Below are positions 1 through 9,266 of a DNA stretch of 44,288 nt, piece after piece. Under the pieces are notes generated by a model. That model saw only the letters and a program-made list of their open reading frames with translations. It ran no database searches and was not told the origin of the DNA. The translations under genes and the position numbers were made by a program. The stretch's first letter is position 1. The number at the start of each line of letters is the position of its first letter. The stretch comes from Flavobacterium succinicans (GTDB lineage: Bacteria; Bacteroidota; Bacteroidia; Flavobacteriales; Flavobacteriaceae): NCBI RefSeq assembly GCF_001662485.1, contig NZ_JMTM01000009.1, positions 1-44,288 on the forward strand, in the 5' to 3' direction.

Positions 1-172
1 AGCAATTTAACTAATCTTAAATGAAAAATCACCAACTATTTTTGACCACATTACCTTTAATATGAAATAAAAATTTGTGAATTTGCGGTTTAATTTTTAA
101 AAACACCTTTCGATGTAAACTATTTTTTTTTTTATGGAATTTGGAATTTATTTTTTGTAGTTTATTCTTGCT
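1..172. other. Left-edge intergenic stretch
   Basis: AT-rich sequence left of the stop of the DUF4230 gene. I see no convincing ORF, RNA gene or strong hairpin. A T-run at about 123-134 lies on the plus strand, the wrong polarity to end the minus-strand gene. Short in-frame stretches here are shadows. Confidence 0.5.
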
Positions 173-793
173 TTATAACTTCAAATCCTGCTTTAGCTGG
201 CTTTCATTTTCGATGACTTCACCATTGTATTGTAGTTTCCAGCCCAAAGAATTCGTTAAAATAAGCATTTTTGAGATTTCGCTTACCAGACGATTTTTTG
301 CATTGGACTTCAGTGTCGATTTATCTACTTTCTTGGCTAAATTTGCTCGTACGGTTTTATTGATTTTGTTGTAATCGTCTCCTGTGAATTCATTGAGCTT
401 GCTTTGCTCCACATCATAATATTGGATGTCGGGATAAATTGAAATCTCTTCTTTTGGAATGGAAAGAATCGTTATGGTTTTGTTCTTTTCGTCGATATTG
501 TATTTCATTTGGTGCAAATCATAAGCCACGGTGACTTTAGCATTCACAATCACAATCGCCTTCTTTTCAAATGAAATCATGTCCATGAGATATTTATTCG
601 AATTCTTATACGTGATTACTTCCGAAAAATGTCCTTCGGTCACCACCAATTTCCCCACATTTAGGATTTGTTGCTGAATGAGATTCGTATTGTAATCGAA
701 CTCGTCTTCTTTTTCTTTTTTAAAATCGCAGTATTTGAACAACAACAAGCCAATGACTACTACTCCAACTCCAATTAAAATGCGTTTCAACAT
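173..793 (-). CDS. DUF4230 domain-containing membrane-anchored protein
   Basis: 206 residues. Residues 4-20 form one N-terminal hydrophobic segment (ILIGVGVVVIGLLLF), so the protein is probably held in the inner membrane with its domain outside. The remainder matches the DUF4230 pattern as I know it: a V-V-T-E-G-H-F-S-E-V segment, an F-E-K-K-A-I-V-I-V-N-A-K-V strand pair, and a P-D-I-Q-Y-Y-D-V-E-Q-S-K-L-N-x-F-T-x-D-D motif near residue 120. The biochemical role of the family is unknown to me. The ATG lies 2 bases after the stop of the upstream GSCFA gene on the same strand, so the two are surely co-transcribed and perhaps translationally coupled. No obvious terminator follows. Confidence 0.85.
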   Translation of the reverse strand: MLKRILIGVGVVVIGLLLFKYCDFKKEKEDEFDYNTNLIQQQILNVGKLVVTEGHFSEVITYKNSNKYLMDMISFEKKAIVIVNAKVTVAYDLHQMKYNIDEKNKTITILSIPKEEISIYPDIQYYDVEQSKLNEFTGDDYNKINKTVRANLAKKVDKSTLKSNAKNRLVSEISKMLILTNSLGWKLQYNGEVIENESQLKQDLKL

Positions 794-795
794 AA

Positions 796-1752
796 CTAAA
801 ATTTCATAAATGAATACTGTGCCTCTAATGTAGCTATTTTTTCTTTCAGATTTGCCTCAAACTTCTGATGGCTTTCTGAATTTGGATTAAATGGCCGATG
901 TGCCAAGCCTTTTTGTATGGTTTGAACCAATTCCATTGTAGCTATTGCAGTATCGTTAATTTGAGTCGCCGTAAATCGTTCCCAGATATAATCAATCGCT
1001 AATGCACTAGGATGTATCATATCATCGGCGTAAAAACGATAGTCTCGTAGCTCATCCATCATGATTTCGTATGAAGGAAAGTAATCAGTGCTCAGTTTTA
1101 AGTGCTCAGTTTTAAGTTCGTCGTGAATTGCAGCAATCAAATGCGCTTTACTTACTTGATTTTCGACAAAACCATCTTTGAGATGGCGCACAGGCGAAAC
1201 GGTAAAAACAAAATTACATTTCGGATTTATGGTTCCAATTAAAGAGACTGTATTCTGAATCGATTTTTGGATAGTATCAATGGACAACAACTCTTTGCTG
1301 AATTGCTTTTGTGGTACTTTATGACAATTTGCTACAATAGTGCTGGTTTCAATATGCCGATACACCCACGAAGTACCATAAGTGATGATAAAATGGGTCG
1401 CTTGCCGTAATTGCTTTTGGGTGTCTAAAAGAATTTGGTTCAGTTTACTCAAGAATACTTCAGAATCAGCATCACTCAACTCAGAATGCACTTCATAACA
1501 ATGCCATCTTTCATTGAAGAAAAAAATATCTTCCTTGGTAAAACATCTTTCCAATACCGCTCTTTCAATAAGCTTTTCAATAGAAAATGGGTTGAAAATA
1601 ATCCCAAATGGATTAGTACTATTTTGAAACTTAAAATATCCTAATTTCTTTCCCATATTTTCAACAAAGCAAGAGCCAAACAAAAGGATTTTGGAACTAT
1701 ATTCTATGGAATTAAGATTTCGAGGAATGGGTATATTCGTTGTAAAGTTCAT
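796..1752 (-). CDS. GSCFA domain-containing protein
   Basis: 318 residues, soluble, no signal peptide. The family name motif is seen as GSCFVENMG near residue 27, followed by the typical N-P-F-G-I-I-F-N-P segment near residue 49. Also seen are an I-T-Y-G-T-S-W-V-Y stretch, T-V-S-P-V-R-H near residue 186, and a late D-x-I-H-P-S motif near residue 245. These are SGNH-hydrolase-like blocks, with Ser in GSCF and the D-x-x-H pair as candidate catalytic residues. GSCFA proteins are presumed hydrolases or esterases acting on polysaccharide or cell-wall substrates; the substrate is unknown here. It heads a two-gene unit with the DUF4230 gene. A -7 box (1770-1777) sits just upstream of the ATG. Confidence 0.88.
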   Translation of the reverse strand: MNFTTNIPIPRNLNSIEYSSKILLFGSCFVENMGKKLGYFKFQNSTNPFGIIFNPFSIEKLIERAVLERCFTKEDIFFFNERWHCYEVHSELSDADSEVFLSKLNQILLDTQKQLRQATHFIITYGTSWVYRHIETSTIVANCHKVPQKQFSKELLSIDTIQKSIQNTVSLIGTINPKCNFVFTVSPVRHLKDGFVENQVSKAHLIAAIHDELKTEHLKLSTDYFPSYEIMMDELRDYRFYADDMIHPSALAIDYIWERFTATQINDTAIATMELVQTIQKGLAHRPFNPNSESHQKFEANLKEKIATLEAQYSFMKF

Positions 1753-1769
1753 TTCTAATTTTAATATTC

Positions 1770-1777
1770 CAAAAATA
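1770..1777 (-). promoter_or_regulatory. Bacteroidota-type -7 box for the GSCFA/DUF4230 unit
   Basis: On the minus strand this reads TATTTTTG, a match to TAnnTTTG, 18 bases before the ATG at 1752. The predicted transcript start is about 1763, giving a very short leader. No clear -33 TTTG was seen. Confidence 0.4.
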
Positions 1778-1803
1778 CGAAATAAAAATCTTTAAAATAA
1801 AAA

Positions 1804-1840
1804 ACCACAACTACTCCAATTTTGAAACGGAATAGTTGTG
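1804..1840 (-). terminator. Terminator of the lipoprotein gene
   Basis: Arms CCACAACTACTCC (1804-1816) and GGAATAGTTGTGG (1828-1840) pair with a single mismatch. On the minus strand the stem is followed by a T-rich run, which fits termination 40-75 bases after the lipoprotein stop. Confidence 0.75.
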
Positions 1841-1879
1841 GATTTAAGTTAATTCTATTTGACTAAATATTAAAAAATC

Positions 1880-2620
1880 TTAGTATATGAATGTAGTTGG
1901 ACCTTTAATTAAAGCTCCATTGTAAAAACCTTTTTGCTCCGTCGGAAAACCATCAGCATTATAGATATACGTATTTGAAATTACATCTTTAGATTTAGAA
2001 TAAGTAATTTTAACAATATTATTACTCGTCATATCCTCTTCTAACAACAGATTAAAACCTAGTACATTTTTAAAAGGAGTATTTTTAGTATCATATTCAT
2101 ATGATGCAGTATTCTCCGAACCATAGTATAAATATTCGTTCTTGATTAAATTACCACCTTTGTAAGTATATTTCCCAATATAACCATATTCTTGCTCTAC
2201 ACCTGTTGCAACAGCAGTTCTAAACTCTTCATAGGAAATAGTACCGTCTGTATTATGAACATATTTAGTTCTATACTTGTATTGTGCTCCAGACTCATAA
2301 GTTGTTTTAGATGTGAGCTTACTATTGGTGTAGGAGAACTCTATCGTATAATCTACAGCTCCTTTATTATCTGTATCTACAATTTTAGTTATAAAATCTC
2401 CAGTATAAGTATAGGCTGTTTTGTTTCCATCACTATCGACTGTACTTACTATTTTATTACCACTGTAGGTAAAATCTTGAGTATAAGTTTTGCCGTTATT
2501 AACAGTAGACATTTTTTTTACTAATATTGAAGCTGTTGGATTTGATGAATTAGTATCATCAGTAGAACAAGAGGCAAGTACTAACAAAGTAGCACCAAGT
2601 AGGGAAAGTAATTTTTTCAT
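1880..2620 (-). CDS. Exported lipoprotein with RHS-like YD-type sequence
   Basis: 246 residues from the ATG at 2620. That start is chosen because it begins a clean lipoprotein signal, MKKLLSLLGATLLVLASC, with the lipidated Cys at residue 18. The 17 upstream in-frame residues are Phe/Lys-rich and not signal-like. The mature part is full of short beta repeats of the form (F/Y)-x-Y-x-x-x-K-(L/I), for example around residues 50-85 and 105-125. These recall the Y-T-Y-D-x-x-G-N-L repeats of RHS/YD proteins and of Bacteroidota lipoproteins with no known function. It is probably anchored in the inner leaflet of the outer membrane or surface exposed. I cannot name a substrate. Confidence 0.7.
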   Translation of the reverse strand: MKKLLSLLGATLLVLASCSTDDTNSSNPTASILVKKMSTVNNGKTYTQDFTYSGNKIVSTVDSDGNKTAYTYTGDFITKIVDTDNKGAVDYTIEFSYTNSKLTSKTTYESGAQYKYRTKYVHNTDGTISYEEFRTAVATGVEQEYGYIGKYTYKGGNLIKNEYLYYGSENTASYEYDTKNTPFKNVLGFNLLLEEDMTSNNIVKITYSKSKDVISNTYIYNADGFPTEQKGFYNGALIKGPTTFIY

Positions 2621-2791
2621 TATTATGTGTGTATTTTTTTTGCAAAAAAAATCATAAAAAAAACAAAACACAACTTATTAATCTTAAAATTTATAAAGAT
2701 ATACCTATAAAATAAAACGAAAAACATAAACAATTGCTAATGATTTGTTTATTTGTTTTAATTTTTATTTTGAAGACCTTCAAAACAAAAA

Positions 2792-2832
2792 ACCCCTTTA
2801 GTAATCTTTACCAAAACGATTACTAAAGGGGT
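2792..2832 (-). terminator. Strong intrinsic terminator of alaS
   Basis: Perfect 15-bp inverted repeat: ACCCCTTTAGTAATC (2792-2806) and its complement at 2818-2832, with an 11-nt loop. On the minus strand it is followed by TTTTTGTTTTG. Confidence 0.88.
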
Positions 2833-2869
2833 AAATTCCTAAATTAACAACTATAAATACAGTAGCATT

Positions 2870-5500
2870 TTAGTTTAAAAACTCAACTGCTTTCGACAAA
2901 GCCTCTGAAATTCCAGCTGCGTTCTTTCCGCCAGCAGTAGCAAAGAAAGGCTGTCCTCCTCCTCCACCTTGGATATATTTTCCTAATTCGCGAACTACTT
3001 GTCCCGCATTTAGATTTTTATCTGCAACTAACTCTTTAGAAATATAACAGGTCAACATTGGTTTGTCTTCATTTACCGTAGCCAAAACAATGAAAATATT
3101 GTTACCTAAATTCCCTAATTCATACACCAAATCTTTTGCACCTTCAGCCGTTAAATCTACTTGTTGCGCTAGGAATTTTACTCCGTTTACTTCTTGAAAA
3201 GCTGCTGCTAATTCACCTTTCATGTTTTTAGCCTTATCTTTTAACAAGGTCTCTATTTGTTTTTTCAATTGAGCATTTTCGTCTTGTAATCCATGAATGG
3301 CTTTGATTGGATCTTTTGGATTTTTCAACACATCTTTGATTTCCCCAAAAGTGATTAATTGTGATTCAAAGAAATCCTTGGCTGCTTCACTAGTAATCGC
3401 CTCAATTCGTCGAATACCTGCTGCCACTGCTCCTTCGGAAACAATCTTAAAATGCCAAATTTCAGAAGTATTCGAAACGTGAGTTCCTCCACAAAGCTCA
3501 ACTGAATCTCCAAACTTAATCATACGAACCAAGTCGCCATATTTTTCACCAAACAAAGCAATAGCTCCTTCTTCTAGCGCTTGTTCTTTGGCAATTCCGC
3601 GTTTTTCAATTAATGGTAAACTTTCACGAATACGAGCATTAACAAAGTTTTCTACCTCTTTCAATTCTTCGTCTGATACTTTAGAAAAGTGTGAAAAGTC
3701 AAAACGCAAGGAAGCCGAACGCACCATCGAACCTTTTTGTTCAATATGTGTTCCCAGCACTTTTCTCAAACCTTGATGCAACAAGTGGGTTGCGGTATGA
3801 TTAGAAGAGGTTCTTGCTCTTTGCTTAACATCTACTATAGCCTTAAACGTATCGGTTAGATTTTCTGGTAAGGATTTTACCAAATGAATCGTTTGATTAT
3901 TCTCTTTTTTGGTATCAATGACGTATGTAATATCTCCATTAGTTGCTTCTAAATAGCCTTTATCTCCCGTTTGTCCACCACTTTCTCCGTAAAAAGGAGT
4001 CGCGTTAAAAACTAACTGAAAAATTTCGCCTTCTTTTACACTTTCTACTCTGCGGTATTTTGTGATTTTCACTTGGTGTTGCAAACGATCGTAACCTACA
4101 AATTCCTGGATATCATCTTCTACAATTACATTCCAATCCCCTGCAGAAACTTTTGAAGCGGCACGAGAGCGTTCTTTTTGCAATTGTAATTGTTCTTCAA
4201 AAACTTTTTCGTCTAATTGCAATCCTTTTTCAGATAAAATCAAAGCTGTTAAATCGATTGGAAAACCATAGGTATCGTACAATTCAAAGGCTTTTTTACC
4301 ATCAATCACAGTCCCTTGATTGTTAGCAATCACTACGTCCAACAAAACTAATCCTTGATCTAGCGTACGCAAGAAGGAACTTTCTTCTTCACGAATTACG
4401 TTAGAACAAAGGGCTTTTTGAGAACGAATTTCAGGAAAAGAAGCACTCATTTGAGCACTTAAAGTATCTACTAATTTATAGATAAAAGGCTCTTTGGTAT
4501 TTAAGAAAGTAAAGCCGTAACGAATAGCACGACGTAAAATTCTACGAATAACATATCCTGCACCTGTGTTGGATGGCAATTGTCCATCGGCTATAGCAAA
4601 AGCTACGGCACGAACGTGATCCGCAATAACACGAATCGCAATATTTACTTTCTCTTCGGCTTCGTTAGAAGCTTTAATGGTATAATTTGCGCCCGTGATG
4701 GTTTCGATTTCTCTAATCAGCGGGGTAAATACATCCGTATCATAATTCGATTGCACTCCTTGTAAAACCATACAAAGACGTTCGAATCCCATACCAGTAT
4801 CAACGTGTTGAGCTGGCAGTTTTTCTAATGAACCATCTGCTTTACGGTTGAATTCCATGAATACATTATTCCAAATCTCCACCACTTGAGGATGATCGGC
4901 ATTGACTAATTCTTTACCATCAATAACAGCTTTCTCTTCTGCTGAACGAATATCAACGTGAATTTCGGAACAAGGACCACAAGGACCTTGATCTCCCATT
5001 TCCCAGAAATTGTCTTTTTTATTGCCTAATAAAATACGGTCTTCAGCGATTAATGTTTTCCAAATATCATAAGCTTCTTGATCAAAAGGCACATTTTCCT
5101 CTACGCTTCCTTCAAAAACGGTAACATAAAGGATGTCTTTGTCAATTTTGTATACTTCGGTCAGTAATTCCCAAGCCCAATGAATGGCTTCTTTCTTGAA
5201 GTAATCACCAAACGACCAGTTCCCTAACATTTCGAACATCGTGTGATGATACGTATCAATACCTACTTCCTCCAAATCATTATGCTTTCCTGAAACACGT
5301 AAACATTTTTGAGTATCGGCTATACGTTGGCTTTTTGGAGTTCCTAAGCCCAAAAAATATTCTTTGAATTGCGCCATTCCTGAGTTGTTGAACATCAAGG
5401 TTGGATCGTCTTTAAGAACGATGGGCGCCGAAGGAACAATTAAATGCCCTTTGCTTTCAAAAAAATCTAAAAATTGTTTACGTACGTCTTGTGATTTCAT
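2870..5500 (-). CDS. alaS: Alanine--tRNA ligase
   Basis: 876 residues, the usual full length (E. coli 876). It charges tRNA-Ala with alanine in the cytoplasm. Domains in order: class II catalytic core, with motif 2 around [17 protein letters not shown] (residues 86-102); tRNA-recognition domain; editing domain with the zinc site N-H568-T-A-T-H572 and C670-G-G-T-H674; and C-terminal DHHA1/C-Ala domain ending in a Gly-rich [14 protein letters not shown] block. All editing-site ligands are intact. It is transcribed divergently from the M23 peptidase gene, with about 200 bases between starts, and is monocistronic with a strong terminator 38 bases after the stop. Confidence 0.99.
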   Translation of the reverse strand: MKSQDVRKQFLDFFESKGHLIVPSAPIVLKDDPTLMFNNSGMAQFKEYFLGLGTPKSQRIADTQKCLRVSGKHNDLEEVGIDTYHHTMFEMLGNWSFGDYFKKEAIHWAWELLTEVYKIDKDILYVTVFEGSVEENVPFDQEAYDIWKTLIAEDRILLGNKKDNFWEMGDQGPCGPCSEIHVDIRSAEEKAVIDGKELVNADHPQVVEIWNNVFMEFNRKADGSLEKLPAQHVDTGMGFERLCMVLQGVQSNYDTDVFTPLIREIETITGANYTIKASNEAEEKVNIAIRVIADHVRAVAFAIADGQLPSNTGAGYVIRRILRRAIRYGFTFLNTKEPFIYKLVDTLSAQMSASFPEIRSQKALCSNVIREEESSFLRTLDQGLVLLDVVIANNQGTVIDGKKAFELYDTYGFPIDLTALILSEKGLQLDEKVFEEQLQLQKERSRAASKVSAGDWNVIVEDDIQEFVGYDRLQHQVKITKYRRVESVKEGEIFQLVFNATPFYGESGGQTGDKGYLEATNGDITYVIDTKKENNQTIHLVKSLPENLTDTFKAIVDVKQRARTSSNHTATHLLHQGLRKVLGTHIEQKGSMVRSASLRFDFSHFSKVSDEELKEVENFVNARIRESLPLIEKRGIAKEQALEEGAIALFGEKYGDLVRMIKFGDSVELCGGTHVSNTSEIWHFKIVSEGAVAAGIRRIEAITSEAAKDFFESQLITFGEIKDVLKNPKDPIKAIHGLQDENAQLKKQIETLLKDKAKNMKGELAAAFQEVNGVKFLAQQVDLTAEGAKDLVYELGNLGNNIFIVLATVNEDKPMLTCYISKELVADKNLNAGQVVRELGKYIQGGGGGQPFFATAGGKNAAGISEALSKAVEFLN

Positions 5501-5643
5501 AGTATTTGATGCGAAATTGGTCTTGAGTTGATTTCATAATTTAGAAAAAAGAACAGTTTCCTGTTTATCAGTAGGCTACAAAGACTACTTTTTCTAATTA
5601 TTTTATTTATGGTAAAAAAAAGAAGAACATTTGAAACATTTCT

Positions 5644-5651
5644 TAAATTTG
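5644..5651 (+). promoter_or_regulatory. -7 box candidate for the M23 peptidase operon
   Basis: TAAATTTG matches TAnnTTTG, 47 bases before the ATG at 5698. The spacing of nearby TTTG sequences does not give a convincing -33 element. Confidence 0.35.
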
Positions 5652-5697
5652 TTCGACTAACTTTTTTACAAGTTGCAAAAATAGGGTATTTTAAAAT

Positions 5698-6675
5698 ATG
5701 GCGAAAGTAAAATATTATTACGATTCCGAAAAATTAGCGTATCGAAAAATTACCACTAAAAAAAGTAAGAAATTCGGTTTTGCCGTCTTGTTTTTAGTGG
5801 CTGCAGCACTTTTTGGTTTCCTGTCTTTTGTTGCGTTATTGAATGTTCCTTATTTCAAAACCCCCAATGACAGGATTCAAGAAAGGGAAATTGAAAACTT
5901 AAAATTGAATTATGCCATTTTAAATAAAAAACTGGAGCAATTACAAGGAGTAGCTGAACAAATAGCTGAACGTGACAATAATTTGTACAGAACGTATTTC
6001 AATACAGCACCCATTTCTGATGAAGAGCGAAAATCAGGCTACAAAAACAAAAATAGATATGCCGCCTTACAAGGATTTAACAATTCGGAACTCGTAAGCA
6101 GTACAACCAAAAAGATGGATGTTTTGAGCAAACAATTGGCCATTCAATCAAAATCCTTGGATGCTATTTTGAAAATGGCAGAAGCAAAACAGGTCTTTTT
6201 GGCTAGCATTCCTGCCATTCAGCCCGTACGAAATGAAAATTTAAAACATGTAGCTTCTGGTTTTGGTTATCGTACCGATCCGTTTACTAAAGCTCGCAAG
6301 ATGCATGAGGGGATGGATTTTACAGCTAAAACTGGAACACCAATTTTTGCCAGTGGTGATGGCATTGTGGTACGAGCTGACAATTCGGCTTCTGGCTTTG
6401 GAAATCATATTGTAATTCGGCATGGTTATGGCTATGAAACCCTCTACGCGCATTTAAGCAAATACAAATGTCGAGCAGGAAAACGGGTTAAAAGAGGCGA
6501 CATTATTGGTTATGTAGGAAGTACAGGACGCTCAGAAGCTCCACACTTACATTATGAAGTGCACAAAAACGGTAAAGTAGTCAATCCATTGAATTTTTAT
6601 TACGGTTCAATTTCAGCGGTAGAATATGTTGCTATTTCTAATGCTGCCAACCAAGAAAATCAATCGCTGGATTAG
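5698..6675 (+). CDS. M23 family metallopeptidase (LytM-type)
   Basis: 325 residues. The N-terminus is basic, then one membrane segment at residues 27-50, a coiled-coil stalk of about 60-160, and a C-terminal LytM/peptidase M23 domain at 185-300. Zinc ligands of the family are present: H203-x-x-x-D207 in M-H-E-G-M-D, and H285 of the P-H283-L-H285-Y motif. The catalytic-helper His is L-Y-A-H252. It is therefore likely an active periplasmic endopeptidase cutting peptidoglycan cross-bridges, anchored in the inner membrane. Lack of an SPOR or LysM domain separates it from NlpD/EnvC types. The MerR-type gene follows 60 bases later, and the operon probably continues through LemA and the TPM proteins. 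Confidence 0.93.
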   Translation: MAKVKYYYDSEKLAYRKITTKKSKKFGFAVLFLVAAALFGFLSFVALLNVPYFKTPNDRIQEREIENLKLNYAILNKKLEQLQGVAEQIAERDNNLYRTYFNTAPISDEERKSGYKNKNRYAALQGFNNSELVSSTTKKMDVLSKQLAIQSKSLDAILKMAEAKQVFLASIPAIQPVRNENLKHVASGFGYRTDPFTKARKMHEGMDFTAKTGTPIFASGDGIVVRADNSASGFGNHIVIRHGYGYETLYAHLSKYKCRAGKRVKRGDIIGYVGSTGRSEAPHLHYEVHKNGKVVNPLNFYYGSISAVEYVAISNAANQENQSLD

Positions 6676-6735
6676 TATTTTAAACAGTAATCGGTTCGTA
6701 TAATTATAAAAAGAGCGTTAAAAAAATAAGAGAAA

Positions 6736-7068
6736 ATGCATATAGAATTAGCACCAGACAAAAGATATTATAGCATTGGCGAAGTAGCGAAAGCCTTTGG
6801 CGTTAATGCCTCTTTGATTCGATTCTGGGATAGTGAATTTGATATTTTAAAACCTAAAAAAAATGCCAAAGGCAACCGAATGTTTACCCCCGAAGATGTC
6901 AAAAACCTGCAATTGATTTATCATTTGGTCAAAGAAAGAGGATTTACCTTAGAAGGTGCCAAAACCCATTTGAAAGAAGGACAAAAGAAAACTTTGGATA
7001 AATTTGACATTATTCGAAAATTGGAAGCCATAAAAATGCAATTAACGAATATTAAAAACGAACTTTGA
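6736..7068 (+). CDS. MerR family transcriptional regulator
   Basis: 110 residues: a winged helix-turn-helix of the MerR class at residues 9-75 (Y-Y-S-I-G-E-V-A-K-A-F-G-V, then I-R-F-W-D-S-E-F), followed by a short helix ending at residue 110. There is no Cys- or effector-binding C-terminal domain, so it belongs to the short MerR-like proteins of Bacteroidota with no known ligand. It lies between the M23 peptidase and lemA genes on the same strand, with gaps of 60 and 57 bases, suggesting a local or cell-envelope role. The target is not determinable from sequence. Confidence 0.9.
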   Translation: MHIELAPDKRYYSIGEVAKAFGVNASLIRFWDSEFDILKPKKNAKGNRMFTPEDVKNLQLIYHLVKERGFTLEGAKTHLKEGQKKTLDKFDIIRKLEAIKMQLTNIKNEL

Positions 7069-7125
7069 AAAGAAGAATTTCAATAACAATTAAAACTAAA
7101 TATTAAACTTTAAAATTAAATAAAC

Positions 7126-7707
7126 ATGAGAAGATTTTTGCCTTGGATTATCGGAATTGGATTACTAGTGATTATCGGTCTATGGTACATGAATGTTAAA
7201 AATGGAGCCATTGAAGTAGATCAGGCTGTAAAAAAAGAATGGGGAAATGTTGAAACCTCTTATCAAAGACGTAATGACTTAATTGGAAACTTAGTAAATA
7301 CAGTAAAAGGAGCAGCCGATTTTGAAAAAAGCACATTGACTGCTGTAATTGAAGCCCGTGCAAAAGCTACTTCAGTAACAGTTGATCCAACCAATATTAC
7401 ACCAGAAAAATTTGAGCAGTTTAATCAAGCACAAAGTGGTGTTTCTTCTGCTTTATCAAAATTATTAGTTTCTGTAGAAAAATACCCTGATTTAAAAGCA
7501 AACGAAAATTTCTTGAAATTACAAGACGAATTAGCTAGCACTGAAAATCAAATTTTGACAGCAAGAACTCGTTTTAACGAATCAGTTGAAAAATACAATA
7601 ATTATGTTTTGAAAATGCCTAGAAATATAATTTTATCAGAATATAAAGAAAAAGCGGTTTTCAAATCTGTTGAAGGTGCTGATAAGCCAGTTGAAGTAAA
7701 ATTCTAA
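7126..7707 (+). CDS. LemA family protein
   Basis: 193 residues. An N-terminal signal-anchor at 6-23 is followed by the all-helical LemA domain. Signatures seen: V-D-Q-A-V-K-K-E-W-G-N-V-E-T-S-Y-Q-R-R-N-D-L-I-G-N-L-V-N-T-V-K-G (residues 32-63) and T-A-R-T-R-F-N-E-S-V-E-K-Y-N (about 145-158). LemA proteins are membrane-anchored, and their molecular function is unsettled. Genes next to TPM-domain proteins are a recurrent arrangement, seen here with two TPM genes downstream. A hairpin with a T-run separates it from the next gene. Confidence 0.95.
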   Translation: MRRFLPWIIGIGLLVIIGLWYMNVKNGAIEVDQAVKKEWGNVETSYQRRNDLIGNLVNTVKGAADFEKSTLTAVIEARAKATSVTVDPTNITPEKFEQFNQAQSGVSSALSKLLVSVEKYPDLKANENFLKLQDELASTENQILTARTRFNESVEKYNNYVLKMPRNIILSEYKEKAVFKSVEGADKPVEVKF

Positions 7708-7717
7708 TCCTCTCCAA

Positions 7718-7742
7718 CCCCTCCGAAGGAGGGGCTTTTTTT
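7718..7742 (+). terminator. Hairpin between lemA and the TPM genes
   Basis: CCCCTCC (7718-7724), loop GAA, GGAGGGG (7728-7734), then C and eight or nine T. This is a textbook intrinsic terminator, but it lies inside an apparently co-directional operon. It may lower TPM expression relative to LemA. Confidence 0.8.
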
Positions 7743-7765
7743 ATACCACTGAAAAAACAAAACAA

Positions 7766-8203
7766 ATGTCAAAAGTAGAAGACTTTTTAACTAAAGAAGA
7801 GGAAAGCGCCATAGTAGAAGCCATTCGTGTGGCAGAAAAAAATACTTCGGGCGAGATTAGAGTTCACATAGAAGCTACCACTTCTCTTGATGCCTATGAT
7901 CGTGCTATGGAGGTTTTCCACGAACTCAATATGGATGCTACCGAATTACAAAACGGTGTACTCATTTATCTTGCAGTGAATGACAAAACCTTTGTGATTT
8001 GTGGTGACAAAGGAATCAATGATGTAGTAGCTTCGGATTTTTGGGACTGCACTCGTGATGCCATGGTGAGCCAATTCAAATTAGGAAATTACAAACAAGG
8101 TTTGATTGATGGTATTTTAAATGCTGGAGAACAACTCAAAAAACATTTCCCATGGCAAGAAGGTGATACCAACGAATTGTCAAACGAAATTTCTAAAGGA
8201 TAA
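7766..8203 (+). CDS. TPM domain-containing protein, soluble form
   Basis: 145 residues without signal peptide or membrane segment. The TPM (TLP18.3/Psb32/MOLO-1) domain fills the protein: E-x-A-I-V-E-A-I-R-V-A-E-K-N-T-S-G-E-I-R-V-H-I-E near residues 13-36, and the G-V-L-I-Y-L-A-V-N-D-K-T-F-V-I-C-G-D-K-G-I strand pair near 64-84. Plant members have been reported as phosphatases; in bacteria the role is unknown. It ends 3 bases before the second, exported TPM gene. The pair plus LemA is likely one functional unit with a cytoplasmic and an envelope-facing TPM protein. Confidence 0.9.
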   Translation: MSKVEDFLTKEEESAIVEAIRVAEKNTSGEIRVHIEATTSLDAYDRAMEVFHELNMDATELQNGVLIYLAVNDKTFVICGDKGINDVVASDFWDCTRDAMVSQFKLGNYKQGLIDGILNAGEQLKKHFPWQEGDTNELSNEISKG

Positions 8204-8206
8204 ACT

Positions 8207-9019
8207 ATGAAAAATTCCAAAATAAAAACATCAAATTCCAACGGGATTTTTCGATTAACCCTTTTGCTTATTGCGTTTTTAACATTCCATTTCACCTTTG
8301 CTCAATTTACCATTCCAGAAAAACCTAGTTTTCAAACTTCGGTGTATGATTATGCGAATTTATTTAGTGCTGAAGAAAAAGCACAACTAGAAGAAAAATT
8401 AGTTCACTATTCGGATTCGACTACCACGCAAATTGTAGTGATTAGTATTGAAAGTTTAAAAAACGAAGACATAAATCAGCTTGCTACAAAGTGGGCACAA
8501 ACTTGGGGATTTGGACAAGCCAAAGAAGACAATGGCGTTATTCTATTAATCGCAAAAAACGATAGAAAAATCGCACTTCAAGCAGGTTACGGACTCGAAG
8601 ATCGACTTACCGCTGGAATTGGAGGTGAAATCATCAGAAATATCATTACGCCAGAATTCAAGGCAGGAAGTTATTACCGAGGAATTGACAAAGGAACTGA
8701 TGCCCTTTTTGATGTTTTCAAAGGCAAATACAAAGGAGAACGAAAAAAGTCTTCAGGAAAAAGCTTTCCCATTTTACCTTTGATTTTTATTGTTGTCGTC
8801 CTGATTATCATTTTCTCTAAAAACAAAGGCGGAGGCAATTCTGGAAACCGAGGAGGCGGAGGCCCTAGCCTACTAGATGTTATCATTTTAAGTAACCTTG
8901 GCCGTGGCGGCGGAGGTGGATTTGGTGGTTCTTCTGGTGGAGGTTTTGGCGGTGGCGGATTCGGTGGCGGATTCGGCGGAGGCGGATTCTCTGGTGGAGG
9001 ATCAAGCGGAAGTTGGTAA
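8207..9019 (+). CDS. TPM domain-containing exported membrane protein (YgcG-like)
   Basis: 270 residues. Signal peptide at about 1-33, ending in H-F-T-F-A-Q; TPM domain at about 40-165 (V-Y-D-Y-A-N-L-F-S-A-E-E-K-A-Q-L-E, then T-Q-I-V-V-I-S-I, D-N-G-V-I-L-L-I-A, and Y-R-G-I-D-K-G-T-D-A-L). A single transmembrane helix follows at about 186-204, then a Gly-rich tail from 208 made of G-G-G-F/G-G-S runs ending in S-G-S-W. This architecture is classic for the YgcG/TPM family. The tail is low complexity and could be a flexible or aggregation-prone segment facing the cytoplasm. Last gene of the M23-MerR-LemA-TPM run; a terminator follows at 9079-9112. Confidence 0.92.
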   Translation: MKNSKIKTSNSNGIFRLTLLLIAFLTFHFTFAQFTIPEKPSFQTSVYDYANLFSAEEKAQLEEKLVHYSDSTTTQIVVISIESLKNEDINQLATKWAQTWGFGQAKEDNGVILLIAKNDRKIALQAGYGLEDRLTAGIGGEIIRNIITPEFKAGSYYRGIDKGTDALFDVFKGKYKGERKKSSGKSFPILPLIFIVVVLIIIFSKNKGGGNSGNRGGGGPSLLDVIILSNLGRGGGGGFGGSSGGGFGGGGFGGGFGGGGFSGGGSSGSW

Positions 9020-9078
9020 TTTTAATTAATAATCTTCTTTTACTATTCCATCAAAACCATTTCTAAAAAGCATAAAAG

Positions 9079-9116
9079 AACAGCGCAATGATAGAAAAAA
9101 CATTGCGCTGTTTTTT
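9079..9116 (+). terminator. Terminator after the LemA/TPM operon
   Basis: Perfect 12-bp repeat, AACAGCGCAATG (9079-9090) with its complement at 9101-9112, followed by TTTTTT within the right arm and beyond. Confidence 0.9.
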
Positions 9117-9222
9117 GTTATTAAACTGAAGAATAGCGCCGAAAACATCTCTATTTCGCTTACCTTTTAACAAAAAATTAAAAATTTTTTATTACCCTAC
9201 TAATTATATAGAATAAATATTT

Positions 9223-9230
9223 TATATTTG
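9223..9230 (+). promoter_or_regulatory. -7 box upstream of the Cys/Met-rich short ORF
   Basis: TATATTTG, an exact match to TAnnTTTG. The predicted transcript start is about 9237, 30 bases before the ATG of the short ORF at 9267 and about 183 bases before the receptor ATG. The short ORF would therefore be the first thing translated on the receptor mRNA. No -33 TTTG is clear. Confidence 0.5.
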
Positions 9231-9266
9231 CTCCCGAAAATAATTTCAATCCAAAATAAGACTACA

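Noticed and set aside
8840..9016. Gly-rich repeat at the C-terminus of the TPM protein as a separate repeat element
   Set aside because: It is the normal low-complexity tail of YgcG-like proteins, in frame and ending in a proper stop.
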